Assembly (NCBI GenBank): GCA_002862585.1 | Contig: PKDP01000034.1 | Span: 1-9,495 of the forward strand | Source of the DNA: Flavobacteriales bacterium | GTDB taxonomy: Bacteria; Bacteroidota; Bacteroidia; Flavobacteriales; UBA7312 | Direction: 5' to 3' | Length of the DNA: 9,495 nucleotides | Shown: positions 6,851 to 9,495 of the stretch, one piece after another | Layout of the letters: every line of letters starts with the position of its first letter | Numbering within the stretch: the stretch's first letter is position 1 | Made by a program: the position numbers and the translations under genes | The notes under the pieces: model-generated | Databases searched by the model: none | What the model saw: only the letters and a program-made list of their open reading frames with translations | What the model was told of the DNA's origin: nothing

Positions 6851-7916
6851 AGTCGGCAAAAACTAACTTCAGTACCTTCTCCTCATTTTTCCAATTCAAT
6901 TCCGCCTTAGCTTTTCCAAACTCATACGCTGATAATTTGGATTCCATAGCCTGAATTTGCTGAGCAATATATTCTGGATTTCTGTCGACTAATAACTCTC
7001 CAACCTTGTACTTATCCATGATTTTTTTAACCTCAATTAATGGAGAAGCTAGCACAGGCGTTTCGGCATGTATATAGTCAAAAAGTTTATTGGGTAGGCT
7101 GTATTCAAAACTCAAGCCTAAAGGCTCTTCAAATAATATACCAATGGATGCACTTTCTGTATGCTTTTGTAAGTCTTCAAAAGGCAAGCGTCCCAAAAAC
7201 TCTACTTGATTAGAAACCCCTTCAGACTCAGTTAATATCTTTAATTTATTTAAGCCAATGCCATTTCCAATTATTTTCAATCTATAATCGGGCAAAAATG
7301 ACATACCCTTAATAGCTACTTCCAAGCCACGTCCTGGGTTTATATTCCCCTGATAAAGCAGAGTTTTAGTATTTCTATCTCTAGAAGTTTGAGAACATAA
7401 ATTAGGGGCATTTCTAACCACTTTCATGTCAATACCATACAAAGTTTTATAATATGACTGAATGGATTCACAAACGGTATAGGCATGTTTGATTCGTGGA
7501 AGCAAAAAAGATTCTAAACGCTCCCACAGTCTTTTCTTAAAAGGGCGTTCTAGAAGCTCAGGGGCTTCAGGGAAAAGCTCATGACTATCATAGACTAAAG
7601 GAATGTTTTTGAGTTTTGAAATCAAGTAATTCGGTAATAAGGTATCTAAATCATTACTTAATAAAACTGCAGCGGGCTTAAAGAGTAAAAGAAAAAATAA
7701 TCGAAGATTATATTCAAAGTAAAATAGAGGGCCTGTATTGAATCGCATCTTCATTCGCTTACAGCTGTAGTCTCTTTTTAAGGCTACACTCCACGGACGA
7801 CTTGCACCAATGAGTTCTACTTCAAAACCCATCGCTTGCAAACTATTACACACCTTAAAGACCCTTTGGTCAGTGCTTATATCATTCGTGACAGAAACTA
7901 TTACTTTTTTCCTCAT
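6837..7916 (-). CDS. Family 4-type glycosyltransferase
   Basis: Seen: 359 residues from the ATG at 7916. A longer frame would need a TTG at 7934 adding Met-Cys-Ile-Phe-Ala-Lys, which is less likely because MRKKVIVSVTND is a natural N-terminus for this family. The N-terminal GT-B domain has TDQRV (15-19), which would contact donor or acceptor, then YDSHELFPEAPE (109-120). The C-terminal domain shows YQGNINPGRGLE (188-199), a strand KIIGNG (214-219) and the donor-binding stretch EYSLPNKLFDYI (271-282). Known: GT4 enzymes are retaining transferases using nucleotide-sugars or related donors to build polysaccharides and glycolipids. Substrate is unknown. It is not a close paralogue of the neighbouring glycosyltransferase: the two share fold but not motifs. 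It runs divergently from murB across 61 bases. I see no full consensus promoter there; the nearest element, TATTTTG at 7938-7932, is one base short. Confidence 0.88.
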   Translation of the reverse strand: MRKKVIVSVTNDISTDQRVFKVCNSLQAMGFEVELIGASRPWSVALKRDYSCKRMKMRFNTGPLFYFEYNLRLFFLLLFKPAAVLLSNDLDTLLPNYLISKLKNIPLVYDSHELFPEAPELLERPFKKRLWERLESFLLPRIKHAYTVCESIQSYYKTLYGIDMKVVRNAPNLCSQTSRDRNTKTLLYQGNINPGRGLEVAIKGMSFLPDYRLKIIGNGIGLNKLKILTESEGVSNQVEFLGRLPFEDLQKHTESASIGILFEEPLGLSFEYSLPNKLFDYIHAETPVLASPLIEVKKIMDKYKVGELLVDRNPEYIAQQIQAMESKLSAYEFGKAKAELNWKNEEKVLKLVFADFMQK

Positions 7917-7962
7917 CTTTGCGAAAATACACAAAATAGAAGGAGTAAATCATAAGTATTTA

Positions 7963-7970
7963 TACCTTTG
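7963..7970 (+). promoter_or_regulatory. Candidate -7 element for murB
   Basis: TACCTTTG matches TAnnTTTG and lies only 7 bases before the murB ATG, so a transcript from it would have almost no leader. No TTG is present at the expected -33 distance (about 7942-7945), which keeps confidence low. Confidence 0.35.
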
Positions 7971-7977
7971 AAAAAAT

Positions 7978-8982
7978 ATGACTGTACAACACCAATACCC
8001 ACTACAATCTCTTAACACATTTGGCATTAAAGCACACGCCGAATATTTTTCATCCTTCTCATCAAAAGAAGAACTTATTGAGCTATTGGGTAAAACGCAA
8101 AAGCCTCTTACCATTTTAGGTGGTGGCAGCAACATCCTACTCACTAAGGACATTAGCGGAACCGTTCTGAAAAATGAAATTTCAGAAATTGAAATAACAC
8201 ATGAAGATAACGACTGCTTTACTGTAAAAGTTGGTGGCGGAGTGGTTTGGCACGATTTCGTAATGTGGAGTATTGAGCATAATTTGGGCGGTATAGAAAA
8301 CTTATCACTCATTCCAGGAAGCGTTGGCGCTGCTCCTATGCAAAATATTGGTGCTTATGGTGTTGAAATAAAATCGGTATTTCAAGAATTAGAAGCTGTA
8401 CATATTGATAACAAAACAGTGAAAACCTTTAGCAATGCAGACTGTCAGTTTGCTTACCGATATTCTATTTTTAAGGGTGAGCTAAAAGAGCAATATATTA
8501 TTTGTCACGTAACGTTTAAACTCAGCAAACAGCCTCAATTTAACACCTCTTATGGAGCCATAGAAGAGGAACTTAAAGCTATGGGAGCAAGAAAAAGCCT
8601 GGAGTCAGTCAGTCAGGCAGTAATTAATATTCGACAGCGAAAACTGCCTAACCCCAAAGACATTGGAAATAGTGGCAGCTTTTTTAAAAACCCCACAATT
8701 CCAAAAGCTAAGTTTGAACAACTAAAAACACAATTTCCGAATATAGTTGGCTACCCAAATGGTGAACAATCCGTAAAAATTGCCGCCGGATGGCTCATTG
8801 ACCACGCTGGTTGGAAAGGCTACCGAAAGGGCGATGCAGGTGTACACAAAAACCAAGCACTTGTATTGGTAAACTATGGCGCCGCCCAAGGGAGTGAGAT
8901 ACTGAGTCTTTCAAAAAACATACAGAAATCCATTCAAGAAACCTTCGAAATAGAGCTAGAAGCTGAAGTAAATATCCTTTAA
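7978..8982 (+). CDS. murB: UDP-N-acetylmuramate dehydrogenase MurB (UDP-N-acetylenolpyruvoylglucosamine reductase)
   Basis: Function: NADPH- and FAD-dependent reduction of UDP-GlcNAc-enolpyruvate to UDP-MurNAc, the second committed cytoplasmic step of peptidoglycan synthesis. Seen: 334 residues, close to the E. coli enzyme. Landmarks are NTFGIKAHAEYF (13-24), the FAD-binding GGGSN (48-52), PGSVGAAPMQNIGAYG (113-128), AYRYSIFK (159-166) with Arg161 matching the catalytic Arg159 of E. coli, GNSGSFFKNP (230-239) with Ser234 as the proton donor (E. coli Ser229), and the C-terminal EAEVNIL with Glu330 matching Glu325. The AYRYS.FK segment and overall length indicate a type I (E. coli-like) MurB rather than the shorter type II. 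All key residues are present. The start is preceded by an A-rich leader without Shine-Dalgarno. The gene is monocistronic here, with a palindromic terminator 22 bases after the stop. Confidence 0.97.
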   Translation: MTVQHQYPLQSLNTFGIKAHAEYFSSFSSKEELIELLGKTQKPLTILGGGSNILLTKDISGTVLKNEISEIEITHEDNDCFTVKVGGGVVWHDFVMWSIEHNLGGIENLSLIPGSVGAAPMQNIGAYGVEIKSVFQELEAVHIDNKTVKTFSNADCQFAYRYSIFKGELKEQYIICHVTFKLSKQPQFNTSYGAIEEELKAMGARKSLESVSQAVINIRQRKLPNPKDIGNSGSFFKNPTIPKAKFEQLKTQFPNIVGYPNGEQSVKIAAGWLIDHAGWKGYRKGDAGVHKNQALVLVNYGAAQGSEILSLSKNIQKSIQETFEIELEAEVNIL

Positions 8983-9004
8983 TCAGTCAAAATGAAAAGA
9001 ATAA

Positions 9005-9030
9005 AAAAGCAGCTCAATTGAGCTGCTTTT
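9005..9030. terminator. Bidirectional intrinsic terminator between murB and tRNA-Leu
   Basis: This is a perfect 26-bp palindrome (arms AAAAGCAGCTCAA and complement, centre AATT). For transcripts from the tRNA side the stem runs into six consecutive T residues (9008-9003 read on the minus strand), a good intrinsic terminator. For murB the run is only four T before GG, so it is weaker in that direction. It shares one base with the encoded CCA end of the tRNA gene. Confidence 0.85.
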
Positions 9031-9114
9031 GGTGCGGATGAAGGGAGTCGAACCCCCACGCCTCGCGGCACTAGATCCTAAGTCTAGCGTGTCTACCAGT
9101 TCCACCACATCCGC
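9030..9114 (-). tRNA. tRNA-Leu (anticodon UAG)
   Basis: The minus strand folds into an 85-nt type II tRNA with encoded CCA (9032-9030). The acceptor stem GCGGATG/CATCCGC has seven perfect pairs. The D-arm has the leucine-typical GTGGAACTGGTAGACAC. The anticodon stem CTAGA/TCTAG holds the loop CTTAGGA with anticodon TAG at 9080-9078. A long variable arm reads TGCCGCGAGGCG, and the T-loop is TTCGACT. Discriminator base A and the long variable arm fit leucine, and it would read CUA and, by wobble, other CUN codons. The T-stem GGGGG/CCCTT contains two adjacent G-U pairs, a mild oddity. The promoter is probably at 9129-9160. Confidence 0.96.
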
Positions 9115-9128
9115 AGTAAAATGGTTTG

Positions 9129-9160
9129 CAAATATATAGTTTTTCATTAATCCACCTCAA
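9129..9160 (-). promoter_or_regulatory. Candidate promoter for tRNA-Leu
   Basis: The minus strand has TATATTTG at 9136-9129, an exact TAnnTTTG match, with TTG at 9160-9158 after a slightly long 21-base spacer. The tRNA 5' end is 14 bases past the -7 element, implying a very short precursor leader. Confidence 0.5.
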
Positions 9161-9204
9161 AAAATAATTATGTAATATTTCAAATGTAAATTGCGTCAAA
9201 ATGC

Positions 9205-9212
9205 TATTTTTG
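9205..9212 (+). promoter_or_regulatory. Candidate -7 element for the flavin-reductase-like gene
   Basis: TATTTTTG matches TAnnTTTG and ends 23 bases before the ATG at 9236, the same spacing as the TPR promoter and one base less than ftsE. No good TTG lies at the usual distance (the nearest, 9191-9193, is only 11 bases upstream), so the -33 half is weak. Confidence 0.45.
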
Positions 9213-9235
9213 TTTAGAATCATTTTTAACCTAAT

Positions 9236-9495
9236 ATGTTACACATACAACCCAAAGAAATTCCTGTAGGCGAGCTTCACCAGTATTTGTTGGGTGCTGT
9301 TGGCCCACGTCCTATTGCTCTAGCAAGTACACTAGACCAATACGGAAACCCAAACCTGAGTCCATTTAGTTTCTTTAATATATTTAGTGCTAACCCTCCT
9401 ATTGCAATCTTTTCTCCAGCAAGACGAGTACGTAACAATACCACTAAGCATACCCTAGAAAATGTATTGGATAATAAGGAAGTTGTTATCAATGT
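9236..9495 (+). CDS. Flavin reductase-like FMN-binding split-barrel protein (5' part, cut by window end)
   Basis: Seen: from the ATG at 9236 the frame stays open to the window end, 86 complete codons. It contains GAVGPRPIALASTLD (20-34), NLSPFSFFNIFSANPP (40-55) and IFSPARRVRNNTTKHT (58-73). Known: the Gly-Pro-Arg-Pro-Ile-Ala ... Asn-Leu-Ser-Pro-Phe-Ser pattern followed by Phe-Ser-Pro-Ala-Arg is characteristic of the flavin-reductase-like domain, a split-barrel fold that binds FMN, with the Ser-Pro-Phe-Ser region near the phosphate. Family members reduce flavins or carry flavin for an oxygenase partner. The actual substrate cannot be inferred. The opposite-strand open frame over this region is a shadow. 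It stands apart from the tRNA gene upstream, with 121 bases between and its own -7 element. Confidence 0.9.
   Translation, partial: MLHIQPKEIPVGELHQYLLGAVGPRPIALASTLDQYGNPNLSPFSFFNIFSANPPIAIFSPARRVRNNTTKHTLENVLDNKEVVIN

Noticed and set aside
6840..6862. Inverted repeat TTTTTGC/GCAAAAA between the convergent glycosyltransferases, considered as a bidirectional terminator
   Set aside because: The stem has only two G-C pairs and no T run follows it on either strand. It is probably incidental to overlapping coding sequence.
7917..7934. TTG start at 7934 for the minus-strand glycosyltransferase
   Set aside because: It would add six residues before the typical MRKKVIVSVTND N-terminus and use a rare start codon. 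The ATG at 7916 is better.
7950..8312. Minus-strand open frame of about 120 codons opposite murB
   Set aside because: It lies wholly against the well-supported murB frame, has a Ser/Cys-rich composition with no recognisable motif, and begins with no promoter.
9277..9492. Minus-strand open frame opposite the flavin-reductase-like gene
   Set aside because: The plus-strand frame carries clear family motifs over the same bases, so this is a shadow.

Overview
This window looks like chromosomal DNA from a low-GC member of the Bacteroidota, most likely the Flavobacteriales. Several signs agree. Candidate promoters match the Bacteroidota sigma factor consensus (TTG, about 19 bases, TAnnTTTG). Start codons lack Shine-Dalgarno sequences and follow A-rich leaders. 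Both exported proteins have signal peptides ending in Tyr-Ser-Gln or Tyr-Ala-Gln. The outer-membrane barrel protein belongs to a family type I associate with this phylum. I see no insertion sequence, phage gene, CRISPR array or toxin module, so this is ordinary core-genome context with a few interesting details.

Layout. The left edge (1-40, minus) holds the first 13 codons of a gene that may be gyrB. Next comes a minus-strand pair: a 1020-residue secreted TPR-repeat protein (1855-4917) and, overlapping its end by 11 bases, an outer-membrane beta-barrel protein (162-1865). A compact 146-base divergent intergenic region (4918-5063) carries two back-to-back promoters with identical -7 octamers, a DnaA-box-like 9-mer and a short dyad. 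To the right, ftsE (5064-5735) and a GT-B glycosyltransferase gene (5738-6850) are two bases apart on the plus strand. A second, unrelated GT4-type glycosyltransferase (6837-7916, minus) converges on the first with a 14-base tail overlap. Then come murB (7978-8982, plus), a perfect 26-bp palindromic terminator, a tRNA-Leu(UAG) gene (9030-9114, minus), and the start of a flavin-reductase-like split-barrel gene (9236 onward, plus, cut by the window end).

How the genes fit together. The common theme is the cell envelope. MurB makes UDP-MurNAc for peptidoglycan, FtsE acts in divisome and peptidoglycan-hydrolase control, the two glycosyltransferases probably act on surface polysaccharide or glycoconjugates, and the TPR/barrel pair sits in the periplasm and outer membrane. 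The TPR/barrel pair is the best candidate for an undescribed system: two exported proteins that are translationally coupled and have no assigned function. That is a hypothesis from gene order and protein architecture, not a demonstrated system. No stretch longer than 300 bases lacks a gene.
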